Assembly (NCBI GenBank): GCA_946800325.1
Contig: OX326957.1
Coordinates: forward strand, 58,312,977 to 58,376,976
Source of the DNA: Luzula sylvatica
Lineage: Eukaryota; Streptophyta; Magnoliopsida; Poales; Juncaceae
Reading direction: 5' to 3'
Length of the DNA stretch: 64,000 bases
Position 1 is the stretch's first letter. Every line of letters begins with the position of its first letter. The translations under genes were made by a program, and so were the position numbers. The notes under the pieces were generated by a model, which saw nothing but the letters and a program-made list of their open reading frames with translations, was not told the DNA's origin and searched no databases. This document shows positions 22,401 to 34,458 of the stretch, one piece after another.

Positions 22401-23673
22401 ACATAAAAAAATATGGACTTGAATGGCAATCTCTAGTCACTCCATTATGGGAGAAAATAATAGAGAAGAAAAGTAACCCTAAAGATTCATATTTTTGGAA
22501 CAATATTCAATCTTTTCTGGGATTTTTTTGGAGATCAGTAACTTTTGAAATTGGTAATGGTAAATCAACTAGCCTATGGTACAACAACTGGGGAGAAGGG
22601 ATTTTGTATCAGAGAATTCCTAATTTATTCAATGAGGCAATTAAGCAAATTGGTACCATTTATCAATTTAAAAATTTACCTAATTTGAGAGGGGCTTTTA
22701 ATGTAATATTAAGCAGGAAAGCAAGTAAGGAATTTCTATAGCTGAAAAGGAAATTAAATGAAATATGCTTAAATGATGAGAAAATGGACTCTATCTCCTG
22801 GAATTGGAATAATACAAAAAAATTCTCAACAAAAAATGCATATGAAATAATAATTCAGGGGGTATTTACGGGAAGTAAACTAGGTAATTTGTGGAATTTG
22901 AAATTACCAGGAAAATTAACAACTTTTTTCTGGTTATTAGCACAAGGAAAAATACAAACTATTGATAATTTAAAGAAAAGGGGAATGGTAATGGTCAATA
23001 GGTGTTACCTTTGTTGTAATAGAGAAGAATCGGCAGATCATTTGCTTAAAAAATGCAGCTTTATCCAGATCCATTGGAGCATGATGAAATCAGGATTGGG
23101 AATTTGTGGTCTCAAAGATGAGGTCTCGGAATTAATGGAAGAATTGACCTCACAGCGAGAGGTTGAGGAGAACTGCCAACTTTATGCAGCATTCATTTAT
23201 TGCATGTGGCGAGAACGTTGTAGAAGGGCGTTTTCGAGTATTGTGAAAGTGGGGTCGCCATTGTTAGAAGAGGTATTCGAAGATTGGGAGCTGATAAAAA
23301 GGAGGAGTAGAAGGGCCATGGAGGAGGAAGAAATTTTGGAAGAGTCTGAGCCATGAAAGAGAAGGAAGAAGGAGGTGGAGAGTTGCTTGTGTTGGTACTT
23401 GTGTTGTTGTTCGGTCCAACACAAGTACAGGTGTGTATGTCGGTTGAGAAAACAAAGATGAATTATCTTTTGTTTTCAATGAGTTCATTACTTCCTAATA
23501 GATTCTTTTTGTTATGGGCTTTAGTGAATTTGGTTTAGTAGGCTTCAATTTTGAATTTGTAATAAATTTGATGAACATTGGTATGAGTATTTTTCCCATC
23601 CTTTGCTGTATTTATTTTTTCTGAGCTTTGATCTCTCCAAATTTACTCAAAAAAAAAAAAAAAAAAAAAAAAA
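19485..23673 (+). mobile_element. L1-type LINE (LINE-2), 5'-truncated, split by a solo LTR
   Basis: ORF2 starts within the region before RT (a NKWLKDGDSNTKFFH motif near 19570). The frame breaks at about 19731 and resumes at 19758-21146 with the full RT: SLGPDGLNGEF, DFRPISL, a FKADIQKAFDTVNW palm block, the catalytic YADD at about 20573-20584, and LSLGGRL-type C-terminal motifs. A solo LTR (21147-22394) interrupts it. After 22395 the frame resumes exactly (KF|YIKKYG) and runs to a stop near 22740, then to the zf-RVT finger CYLCCNREESADHLLKKC and the ORF end at 23356. A 25-base poly(A) ends the element at 23673. I could not find a target duplication. Pseudogene: at least two coding breaks plus the insertion. 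Confidence 0.9.
21147..22394. mobile_element. Solo LTR, 1248 bp, TGTTGG...CCAACA, with 5-bp target duplication AATTT
   Basis: It begins TGTTGGTTAATTC and ends TTTGAACCAACA. AATTT at 21142-21146 and 22395-22399 is the 5-bp target duplication typical of LTR elements, and its removal restores the LINE reading frame. The terminus type and the early CTAGAGGGGGGTAAAT block resemble plant copia-type LTRs. No internal region remains, as expected after recombination between two LTRs. The stretch 21765-22100 holds nine palindromic TTCGAA or TTC(A/T)GAA motifs, mostly in pairs about 20-22 bp apart. The element cannot be oriented with confidence. Confidence 0.88.
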
Positions 23674-23933
23674 TCAAAAAAGAGACTTTTCCCTTTTTCT
23701 TCTTTATTCTCAAAGCAATAAACAAATTTTCATACAAACAACAACAATTCTGATACAAACAAACATACAACATTCCATCATAAGAGACCCGTATACATTT
23801 ATCAAATATTCAAATTAGACCGTAAAAAAAAAAAAAAAAAAATCAACCAAAATAAATATAAATATAAATAAACCGAACCGAATAAATGAATAAAGAAGAC
23901 TTCCCTTTCATTCATCTCTATCGATAGTGGATT

Positions 23934-25890
23934 CTAACAATTCCAGGAATTTGATCTCTTGAGCAAAGGTTTCATAGCACGATCTTCCTCCAAGGAAACC
24001 ATCCCCAAATGAGACGGGTCTTCGATCAACATTTTCGCCACCAAATACCCCGCAATCGACCAAGTTTGGCATTTCCGCGCTTGTTTACCGACGTAACGAC
24101 CCAATTTACCGTCGTAATATTCAGGCCATCCATCTTTCAAAAGACGAGCCTCCATCAAATCCATTGCGCGTCGCGCAATTTGCGGCCGCCCCACTTTTAT
24201 ACACGCCGCCGTTAACATCCACAAAAGAACTGCAATCCAAATTATCCAAACCATCATCAATTTCATAATCATTAAAAAAAAATTAAATAATAATATAAAT
24301 GAAATAATCATTGGATTTGACGAACCGGGCCAGGATCCACCGTTATGGTAGCTCCACCTAGTATTTTTGGGGTCGCAACCAGTAACAATTCGCCATTCAT
24401 GATTCTCAATAGCGGGATAACAAATTTTCAAAGGCATTTCTCCAATCAGCTCCTCCCACCTCTCCTCTATCAGATCCATTATCGCCATGGACTGCTCTGG
24501 CGTTGCCAAAGACGAAAGAATTGCAATGCAATTTCCCAACGCAAACCACCTACAATTAATCGACAATTTAATATACGTAAAAATATTCATAAAATATGGC
24601 GATTTCTTTTTTTTCTTTTTTTGAAAAATTAATTACCTAAAGTCCATTCTAGCCGGGCTGACGTTGCCGATGAAATACCCACCTTTAGTAGGCATGAAAT
24701 CGAAAAGCCAGTCAGGAATAGAATCGGGAATCACATTGAATTTATTCACGGCGGTGTGGGAATATTCCTCGGTTTTGAACCTGTAAATATCGTTCAAATT
24801 CTGAAAGTCGAGCCAGAAATAACTCCTCATGTGGAAACTCAATGCGTGGAGACGCGTAACGATTTTATCTATGAATTCCTTCCCTTCCGAATCGGGTCTC
24901 AGCATGTATAGCGAGCATCTCAACGCCATGAAGAATAACGCTTGTATTTCTATCGGGTATCCATACACTCCCTAATCAAACACAAATATTATTTATCTAT
25001 TATTTATTCATAAATCATTTTCATTTTTTTTTACCATTCGACGATCGATCATGGAGCAGCCATCAGCGCAGAGCAAAGTAGGAAAAGTATCGAAACCTTC
25101 GGACAAACACAAAGCCAAAATGAGTCTCATTCCTTTCTGGCACTCGGGGCTCTCGGCGAGGCTCACGTCACCAGTAGACTTAGTGTACGCACGTAACAAA
25201 ATGATCCACCAGAATCCCGAGTCGACCGGCGCGACTCGACCGATTGCGCTCTCGCCGAAATCGGCCACGATCGTGTCTACTCCTCTGGTCGCGTTGTGCA
25301 AGACTTTGAAACTCGCCGGCATGGCTCCTTCGCCGAGCTTGAAACGGTCTACTTTTTTTTCCCATCCTTGGAGGAGAAGGGTTTTGAGGAGGAAGTTTTT
25401 GACGATTTCGTGCTCTCCGTTCATTAGGAAGGCTAGTGCGCTCGGCACGAAATCACGGACGAAAACCTGCGACGGTCAACAAATGGTACGGGTTTTTGTA
25501 AAATTCCCAAAAACTCCAAATAATAAATTAAAATTAAATTACCTGATCGTAATTAAGAACCTCCTCTGACGCGTGATCATAAGCAGCAATAGTGCCGACA
25601 GGTTGGCCTTTATAATAAACAAGTGTTTTTCTCAAGGCTTCCCAAGCTTCCCCCACCATGGGATGAGGCTCGAACGAGTTACGGGCAGAAGAAAGAGGAG
25701 TATCCATACCCGATAAAATAGCGGGCGTGGAGAAATCGCTCACGGATCCGTCGAAAGATCTCTGCCTTTCGATGTTGAGTCTCGGCTTATCCAATAATTT
25801 GGATAGATCGAAATCGTCTGGCTCGTTCATCGAGACGTGCGATGAGATCTTTTTCATGCTTCCCGTCGCCAATGATGACGAGGCCTCCAT
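23934..25890 (-). CDS. CINV1: Neutral/alkaline invertase, cytosolic type (GH100)
   Basis: Five coding exons: 25890-25543, 25466-25035, 24971-24637, 24549-24326 and 24229-23934, joined in frame to 544 aa. It hydrolyses sucrose to glucose and fructose at neutral pH. The N-terminus is short and lacks an organelle transit peptide, with Ser-rich [13 protein letters not shown] sequence seen in the cytosolic clade; the GH100 catalytic barrel follows from about residue 85 to near the end. Conserved blocks seen include [26 protein letters not shown] across the first junction, [38 protein letters not shown] and NGGSWPVLLW across the last. Length fits the 545-555 aa of the clade. No damage seen; CINV1 versus CINV2 orthology is not resolved. 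Confidence 0.96.
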
Positions 25891-26484
25891 TTTTTTTCAA
25901 ATATTTTTGTGTTTTTTTTATTTTGATTAGCACCAGTTTTTACCCGTTTTCTTGAGATGTGTATTTGATGAGAGGAGGGGGCCTAGAGATCTGCATCAAG
26001 GGTTCACAATCAATTAAACCACACCTTTTCATGACTAATAATTTTAAAAAGGACATTAATTTCAAAATTAATTGGTACATTTACTAATTTGTTATATGCT
26101 ATTTATACACATTTTCCCTTGTTTGAGTTTGAAAACAGGGGCATAAACGTCATAATACATGTTCGATCAGCAAAAAAATTACCCATTCTGTACGGAACAA
26201 GCCAAATTTTGGTCATATTCTCAAAAAACACTGTAATTTACGACCGATCAATGAAAAAAGCAACTCAAACATCGCTTTCGTAAAGCATCGAAACAGAGAT
26301 CTGTAAGGAAACGGCCAGATCCAGTAAGAAGACAAACAAAACAAACGATTTTCAGCCGTGAATGCGTAGCAGATCAAAAACTCAAATCAACATCTCATAC
26401 ATTTCCAAACTAAAATCATGATATACACGAAAATCACTAAAAAACAAAAACAAAATCTAAAAATGGAGAAAAGATATTCCAAAC

Positions 26485-26610
26485 CTGAGCAGCTGCAGAG
26501 AAGGAAGCTTCGGACTGGAGAGGAGGGAATGGAGAGTATGAGGAAGAGAGAAAGAGAGGAGAAAAAAAGAGCATGAGGAGAGAACGGGGGTATTTATAAC
26601 GGAGGAGGAA
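26485..26610 (-). promoter_or_regulatory. Invertase core promoter with TATA box (26591-26598) and leader exon end
   Basis: TATAAATA on the minus strand lies at 26591-26598, with a GA/CT-rich stretch around it. A splice donor (CAG|GTTTGG) at 26485 would end a 5' leader exon, so the leader is probably interrupted by an intron of several hundred bases before the ATG at 25890. TATA position and donor are seen; the transcription start, about 26560, is inferred. Confidence 0.55.
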
Positions 26611-26699
26611 GAGAGAGAGGAGAGAGGAGAGAGGAAGAAAGAGAGAAGAAATGCGATGAGTGAGTGGTGGGTGGGTGCGGGCTGCTAAAGACTGGGAGC

Positions 26700-28934
26700 A
26701 ATGCAAAACATGCCCTCCATTTCAGATTCTCTATTAACAAACAAACTTACAGTCTCTAAAGCAGGTCATTATGATCAATGGATTTCCTTCGCTACACGGA
26801 ATACAGAGTTTTTATATGTTGCGTTGATTATGACTCCTTTAGCGGGTCGGGTATGATTCTAATTCCCTCTTATACCGTTCGATTGACGTTAATTTTTGAA
26901 TGAACTCGGTGTAGGACATTGGATACCTGTAAATCTAATATGACGTGTGGGTCCAGCTGGAGAGTAGCGGATATAATGGATTTAGATTGTTTGTGATATG
27001 GAGCTCCGGTTTTGTGACCCAGGCGTGTAATGCGATGTGTAGTTTATTTTTTGGTTTATTATATAATAATAATATTTCTATGTGAATAATTATATATAAT
27101 TATTGAAGTTAAATATGTATTTTTAATATTTTATAGAAGAAATATTAATAGTACTGGATATGTGTTTATTTGATTTTATAGTATGATTTTTGTTAGTATT
27201 TTATGCTATAAATTGAAATCTGATATTTTAAAAATAAATGTATACTTTGAACGAGTATGTATATAATAAGAAATTAAATGCAAAAATCTGAAAATGTTCT
27301 TTTTTCTATGAAATTAAAAAAAAACAATGCAATGAGTAATGCATGATGGAATCGAGATTTTGGATACATTGATACGCCATGAGTTTCGTGCAGTAATCTC
27401 CTTATCATGCAATCATTAATTTAATTCAACAAAATACATGTATTCCAAAATATAAAAAAAATAATACTTGCTTGTTGAAACGTTGAATATAAAACGTTGA
27501 ATACATGACAAAAAAAAAATATTATATTTTTGTGCATGATGCATTCTATTTTTTTTTTATAAACTCTTCATCATGCACTCATTATGCAAACTATTTTATG
27601 ACCTCTCGGTATATTCTTGTGAATAAAATAATACTAACCAGGAGAAATAACACCATACGCGACGGATTTATTTTTATGTGTAAAAATAACATAATTTATG
27701 TGCACAAATATATTTTCTACATAAAAAAAATTCTCATACCAATAGGCAGTTGGTGATTATATTTTTAAAGGAGAAAAACTTAAACAAACAAATATTAATA
27801 TTAATATACAACTCAAAACAAAAACAAAAAGCATACAAGAAATTATGCACGATGAGCAAATTATATAGAGTTTTTGGATACATTGATACGTCATGAGTTT
27901 CGTACAATAATATCTCTATTACGTAATCAACAAAATATATATGCATCCAAAATAAATGTGTAATGTTCAAAATTACGTATGCAACGATACTTGATGTATA
28001 AAAAAATGATATTTTTGTACATATTGTTGCATCGTACCATTATTTTTATAAATTCTTTCTCGTGTCCTAAATATGCAAACTTTTTTATAACCTCTTATTA
28101 TATATTTGTAAAATAATATTTAATTATACTAATAATATTAATACTAATTAGGAAAAACACCGTGTTAAGTTGTAAATTTTTAAATTTGTTGTTGATAAAA
28201 AAATACATTTTATATTATATTATTATAAAGAACATACGAGTCTTCTCCATTTATTATAAAAAAATATTATATTATTATAAAAGTTGGATGGGGTTATATT
28301 ATGATAAAATATATGTGGGTTTGTGCTAAATATATTATTTTTAAATTTGAAATTGGTTTAAAATATTATGATAAAGTTAGCATTAATGGATGAAAGACAA
28401 AAAAATCTTTTTTGTTTAGTAAAAAAATTTAAAAGAATCATAACATATGTGACTCGTTGAAAATATACAAATATCAATAATAAATAAAGTTCGAGGCTAA
28501 TACTTTCAAACCAATTCCTCTATAAATCAAAAACAAAACTGAGATCTAAGGAATTGCTTGGTTTGCCATAAAAGTGACAACAATTTCCAAAAAGACATCA
28601 ATTTGGGGACTATCTAACATTAAAGAGGACGTCACCAAAGGGTCAACCTAAAAAAACAAAATTGTAATGAAAATGGAATCCCCTTCGAATCAAATCATAT
28701 TTCCAAAAATTGACCCCAAATTAATGGGTTCGTGCCAGATCATGTCGACGTGGCAACATTAATAAATTGTTGAAATTTCAATTTGAACATTTAATTATAC
28801 GTAAAGGCCATCTTTTTGGAACTCAAACGTGTTTGTGCTTCTCTCCCTTCATTTATTTTTGCTCCATTATTGAATACCTCTCTTTTTTTCAAAGATGAAG
28901 AAAACAACTTAATCATTTTATGTTTTGGTTATAA
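26700..28934. other. Intergenic AT-rich region with a diverged direct duplication (27329-27660 and 27847-28170)
   Basis: Both copies carry TTTTGGATACATTGATACG-CATGAG, then a GTGCATGATGCAT / GTACATATTGTTGCAT block, a TATGCAAACT-TTTTATAACCTCT block and a AAACACC end. Copies are about 330 bp, clearly diverged, and 190 bp apart. No coding potential; origin unknown. Confidence 0.6.
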
Positions 28935-29639
28935 GGGAGATTTACATATTTACACTTTGTAAACTTAAAATTACATATTTATCCTTCTTAAAATTAAAAT
29001 ATCATATTTACCCTTTTATAAATCTAAAATATCATATTTGCTCAAAAATTAAAAATCATCTAATTTTTTCGTTAAAGTTAACGGTCAACATTTAAAATTA
29101 CTATTTTTTCCTTTGCATATTTACCCTTATAAAATTCCAAAATATCATATTTGTCCCATTAAAAATAAATTATCATATTTATCCTCTCAATAATAAAAAT
29201 AACATATGTATCTTTACTCACTCGACAAGAAAAAATCACGTCCTACAATTTAATAATATTTTTAGTTATGATTATATTTTTTACATTTTTGTTTTTGTCA
29301 TTTGAGATTGATAGAATGATTATCTTTTGAAATTTTATTCATGTATTTTTTGTATTCATATTGTTATCTATATCATATTACATTGTTATATTCTTTGGGT
29401 AAATATGATATTTTTATTTTTAAAAAGGTAAATATGATATTTTGGATTTTTAGAAGGATAAATATGTAAAGGTTAAAATAGTTGACAGTTAATTTTAACA
29501 GAAAATTGGATGGTTTTTAATTTATGAAAGGGTAAATATGATATTTTAGATTTATGAAAGGGTAAATATGATATTTTAATTTTAAGAAGGGTAAATATGT
29601 AATTTTAAGTTTAAAAAAGGGTAAATATGTAAATCCCCC
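28935..29639. mobile_element. Long-inverted-repeat (foldback) element with ATATCATATTTACCCTT arrays
   Basis: The left arm (28935-29095) and right arm (29455-29639) are near-perfect reverse complements. The outer end is GGGAGATTTACATATTTAC and, reversed, GGGGGATTTACATATTTAC. Each arm is a tandem array of about 22-25-bp units ending ATATCATATTTACCC, and ends inward at a GTTAA-GTTAACGGTC block. The architecture matches the element at 33022-34123. No transposase; I could not confirm a target duplication here. Confidence 0.7.
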
Positions 29640-31915
29640 ATAAATAAATATACAATTTGCTTTGGATGATATTCACGACATCATACTTTTAGTGAATTGA
29701 ATTTTGAATTATCTTGATAAGGTAATTAATACCCTCCTATATTTTTAAAATGTCGTAATAAATAATTATCGATTTCGTACATTATGTTGCGCTTGTATTA
29801 CTATATAATGTTAAGTTTTATGCATATCATGATTTGTTTATTTTATGTAAAAAATATTACAGATTGCACATAAAATTGTAAAAAAATATATTGCTAATTT
29901 ATCGATCGAGATGTTTTATTGTCGTTATCGCAATTAATATGTAGTGCTTACATGACAAGCTTTTGCGTATAGAATTTGTAATTGTTGGTTATCACGATAA
30001 TTCGCAATTAAATACAACTTGTTTCTTTCAAAGGTGATGACTTAATAATAATATCAATTTCGCCCCTGCTCATGATTGATTTTATTTTAAGATATTAAAC
30101 AACTAGATTTTATGTAAACAAATATTCTTTTTAAACTAATTGTATTATTCCGAAAAAATTATCAAAAATTATGAATATATTAGTAATTTAAAAAATATAT
30201 ACATACAATATTAACAACAACAAAAAATATTTAAAAAAATGAGAATTAACTAGAATTTTGAATCAAAAAATATTAAAGTTTTCTAAAGTCTCGGCTGAGA
30301 TTTAATAATGTACGAGACGTAAAAAAAAAAAAACTTAAACATAAGAATACTAACGCAAACTATCATATTAATTTTTGAAAAAATATATTTTCTTAATAAT
30401 TATAGTTAGATATTGTATGATTGATTATACGTTAGATATAGTATATACACCATAAAGTTAATTTAACTTATTTCAATTCAAATAATATAACTCATTATTC
30501 TGCAACCAATCATGCAACGAAAACACGTTGCGTATGTTATGTAGAATTAGTCATTAATTTATAAACATTAATTATCATTCGTCCTATTGAAATCTTCAAA
30601 TTGAAGTTCAGACTTTCTAACAAGAAAATGCGAAATTTGTATCAATAACGCAGCAATGCATTAAACCCTAATTGGCTGACAAGAAACACGAGAATCACGT
30701 GTGATTGTTGACAGATCCACCTGTCAGTTCCTCATTGGCTGTCAAATCATTGCCAACAAAATATATACACGTGGCAATATACTATTGCTCAGAAAGTACA
30801 CGTTGACCGGACAGATATATCCAACGGTCCTCTTTTGGTCCTGTACTTGTGCCAAATATTAGCCGTTAGATATAATTATTATTTTTATATAAAGTTGGAC
30901 CAGTGGACCGGTAAAGTACAATTAAAGATTCTTATGCAAAACACCAAGGACCAAGTTCATAGAAGAGTTATCGAAAAAGACAGAAATAAAAGTCATAGCG
31001 GGGATCACGTGCAGATTTGCAAACTACCTTCCGAAATTATGACCCTCCACGTGACAGCACGTCAGAAGTTTATCAATTATTTATTTATTTATTATATTCA
31101 TTCAAAATTCCAAACATTTTTTTTTGAGGAAATATGCATTGTATGTAAATGTATTATTATAAATTGCAATGCATGACCAACTTTTGAATAATACACATTA
31201 TTTAATTTAACTAGATTGATATAAAGTATATGTTTTATAATGACATGTTGCGTTTAGAATCTCAACCCATGTAATCCACTTGTCTTTTGTTTGTATGAAT
31301 AGACGTGAAGAATTAATTAGGAAGAATCTCCTACATGAATATTCATTTGACAGATAAAAATACAATCGTACAATGCACATGATATTGATGTATTATATTG
31401 TCAAAACATGATAAATCCATAATGTTGGACTCAGTTCAGATATTTATTCACGAATCAAAAATATATTGCCATTTGTGTGCCCTTCGATCGAGGGTAAATC
31501 TTATAATATAATGCCGTATTGTTTCAATCTCACAATCTCGTTTGAATTGTTTATTTATTATTATCATATATCATGTGGTGCTAAATAATGATTCGTAGCA
31601 TTAATTGAACATGACCCCAACTCATATTTGCCTTTGCCACCTAACTATAATTAAACCAACTATTTCTTTTTAGTCTCTATCTTTCCTTCACCACAAGGCA
31701 ATCATTCTCTCTCCAGTCTTCTACATTCATATTAGGATGTGTGTATATTTCAAAACTCACAAATGATTTTTTTTATTTAGTTAAACTATAAAATTACAGC
31801 ATAATGATGTAAAAATACAATCTTACCATTATATAATATTAAATTTCAATGAATTTCCCTAATATACTTTTTAAATGAATAATTATATATTTAATGTCCA
31901 TGTTCGAATTAACAC
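29640..31915. other. Intergenic AT-rich region with an ACGTG cluster at 30690-31065
   Basis: No gene recognised; the open frame 30835-31176 has no similarity known to me and no splice partners. Between 30690 and 31065 there are four ACGTG cores, including the ABRE-like ACGTGGC near 30768 and the G-box CACGTG near 31003, in sequence less AT-rich than its surroundings. It looks like a promoter without a gene. Confidence 0.5.
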
Positions 31916-32987
31916 CTAAGTTACACGGATGCGGTATACGGGTATTGTATCCGTAACGATACGGATACGGCGATACGACAATTTTCAAAAAAACATAGGA
32001 TACGATACGTCTATTATATATAATATTTTATAATTATATTAATTGTAATTTATATATTTAATATTTTTATATATTATTTATTTGACATAAAATATATTAA
32101 ATTTTTTTTTTTTACGAAAATAACTTCCTATCAAGGGTAAATGTTTATTATATTTAGTTATTTATTTATGGGGTTATATATTCAGCCCCCCCAAACTCAA
32201 AATAATACCGTTGATGAGGTGACAAAGGAGGGGTAATAAATTGATTAATATTATTAATTGACTCAATTAGCGATTTAATTGACACGTCAATTAACATGAA
32301 CTAATATTAACATATTATAAATTATTTACGTGTCAATTAATATTTAATTGAGTCAATTAGAGATGATAATCAACCCATTTAATCATTTTTAGATTTTAGT
32401 TTTTCATTTTTATTTTTCAAATACATTTATTTATATGTTAGAAGCAGGGCCGGCACAAACATTTTAAGGACCCGAACAATTTTGTAAAAACACTCATTAA
32501 ATTAATTATTTAGGAAAATTAACGTTTCATATGTGAGCGTGTGGTTTATTGGTTAGGACTCTATATTATTTTTCTATAGATACATAGTTCAAATCTCGTC
32601 AGATCATTTTTTTCTCATAATTTCATTGTATTTTGTTAAAAAATAATTAAATTATAGTTTGTTGGGATTCGAACTCATGATCTCTCATAAAATAGATAAA
32701 TCTTCTACCAATAAATCACAAGATTTATTATGATATGTAGTAGTTTTATTGTAACTATAGTCATTTTTAATTGGATAAATTATTTTTGAACTTTTTTTGA
32801 ACTTCTTAAAATTTTGAATCCAAAATCCAGACTTCGTGGACCTTACACATGGGCCGGCCGAAAAGTATCCAGAAATATCCGTTATTATTTTAAAATAAAA
32901 TATTTGAATACGCCGCGTAACGTATTCGACGAATATCCGATACAGTATTAAATACCGCTTGATTTTTGAAGTATCCAAGCAACCTAG
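31916..32987. mobile_element. Non-autonomous DNA transposon, probable Mutator-like, 9-bp target duplication
   Basis: Ends are CTAAGTTACACGGATGCGG and, reversed, CTAGGTTGCTTGGATAC. The flanks AATTAACAC (31907-31915) and ATTTAACAC (32988-32996) match at 8 of 9 positions. Subterminal regions are rich in GGATACGG/CGATACG motifs in both orientations. The interior holds another element (32445-32860). No transposase. Confidence 0.65.
32445..32860. mobile_element. Nested element with CAGGGCCGGC ends and an inverted pair of tRNA-like arms
   Basis: Ends are CAGGGCCGGCACAA and, reversed, GGCCGGCCCATG. Inside, 32536-32600 reads like a tRNA-derived promoter: A-box-like TGGTTTATTGG (32542), B-box-like GTTCAAATC (32587), then a T-run. 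The reverse complement of 32663-32720 reads the same: TGATTTATTGGTAGAAGA and a B box GTTCGAATCC. The minus-strand open frame 32685-33056 is a by-product. Related copies lie at 43561-43890 and 44651-44992. Confidence 0.55.
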
Positions 32988-33021
32988 ATTTAACACATGT
33001 TTCGAGTGAATTTTACAAAAA

Positions 33022-34123
33022 GGAATAATTTCATGTATGTCCTTCCTAAAACACAAAATATCATATTTGTCCTTCTAAAACACCAAATATCAAATTTGAC
33101 CTTACAAAACTCAATTCCTATCGAATTTAACCACACATAACTTTATATGTTAAAATTAACAGAACATATGGAAAATATCAATCATACCCTCGAAACCCCC
33201 AATCCCCAGCCCCCATTCCTTGCCTCTTTCTCCATGAATATCAAAAGATTATCTCCACATTGAGCCCTGATTTAACATAATATTAAATTTCTCCTAGTCT
33301 CTCTTGAATTAACAAAATATGGAATTTATCCCCATCTCCCTTCTCCAGACCTCTTATCTTCTTCCTTGCCTCTCTTCTCCATGAAACCATTAGCATGTCT
33401 TCTCCAACATGAACTACTCTCTACCTGATTCGGATTCATGTTCTGGGTACACGATTTGTTGTGGGTTAACACCTCATTGGATCTTGGAGATGAGGCGTGT
33501 AACGATTCTTGCTTACTTCTTCAATAAAAATTGGGTTTAGACCAAATATTAGCTCTTTAGTCAGAGCTATACTTTACAGTGCAGATGCATGATACCTTTG
33601 TAATCTCAAATCAATAATCTTCTGATTCGTGCTTTTTTTTTTTCATAAAAATGAGGTTAGATAAATTTCATGTAGTCCCATCTATAAAGGTCTTCTACTA
33701 GGGATGAACCAAAAAAGGAAAGAAGGAGATGGAATGCACAAGCACAACATCCCTGCTCGTCAGTGGTGAAATCACACGAAGAAGGAAGAAAATTGGCATT
33801 TCGGCGTATGAAAATAAAACAGAGGAGGAGGGTATTTTGGTCAAATTAAAATTGTATTTGTTAACTTAATTATTACTTATAAGATTAAACTGGTAAATCT
33901 AACAGAAAGTTAAGGATTTGGCTAAATTTGATATTTAGGAAATATTAAATGGATAAATTTGATAGAATATGTATTATGGAAGGACAAATTTGATATTTAG
34001 GAAATATTAAATGGATAAATTTGATAGAATATGTATTATGGAAGGACAAATTTGATATTTGATGTTTTAGAAGGACAAATATGATATTTTGAATTTTAAG
34101 AGGGACATACCAGAAATTGTCCC
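33022..34123. mobile_element. Mutator-like foldback element, 1102 bp, perfect 9-bp target duplication
   Basis: TTACAAAAA flanks it at 33013-33021 and 34124-34132. The left end GGAATAATTTCATGTATGTCC pairs with the reversed right end GGGACAATTTCTGGTATGTCC (each one base too long to quote in full). Both arms contain repeated ATATCATATTTGTCCTTCTAAAAC units. The centre (33180-33700) is unique, less AT-rich sequence without a transposase. The 9-bp duplication supports the Mutator superfamily. Confidence 0.8.
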
Positions 34124-34183
34124 TTACAAAAATAGACGAAAAAATAATAATGACATGACTTTAATAAGCTAAATTTTTTCAGA

Positions 34184-34269
34184 AGCCCAATATCATAGCC
34201 CAATTAATATTCATTCAGGCCGAATTAATTGTTTAATACAAACTCGATCCGTTAACAGAAAAACCCTAA
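34184..34269 (+). promoter_or_regulatory. RRP45 promoter motifs: two site II elements and a telobox
   Basis: AGCCCAA occurs at 34184 and 34198 (site II in reverse) and AAACCCTAA, a telobox, at 34261-34269. This combination is characteristic of plant genes for ribosome and RNA-processing proteins, which fits the exosome gene starting at 34459. Confidence 0.6.
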
Positions 34270-34458
34270 CCAGTGACCCCTCGAGAGAAGCCCCCAAAGC
34301 TTCGATCTTTTTCAGACCAAGGGTTTTGGCTTCGCCATTTTGTTCGAGCAAGAACCTCTTCTCTCCTCCCAGCAATTCCGCCATACACGCCTTGAGCAAG
34401 ATCCTCTTCTCGCCGTGATCTTCTTCCTCTCCTCGCGAGTAATTTGATTGACAAGAGA

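Noticed and set aside
30835..31176. Open frame of 113 codons
   Set aside because: It lies in a promoter-like ACGTG-rich area, its residues look random and no splice partners are visible.
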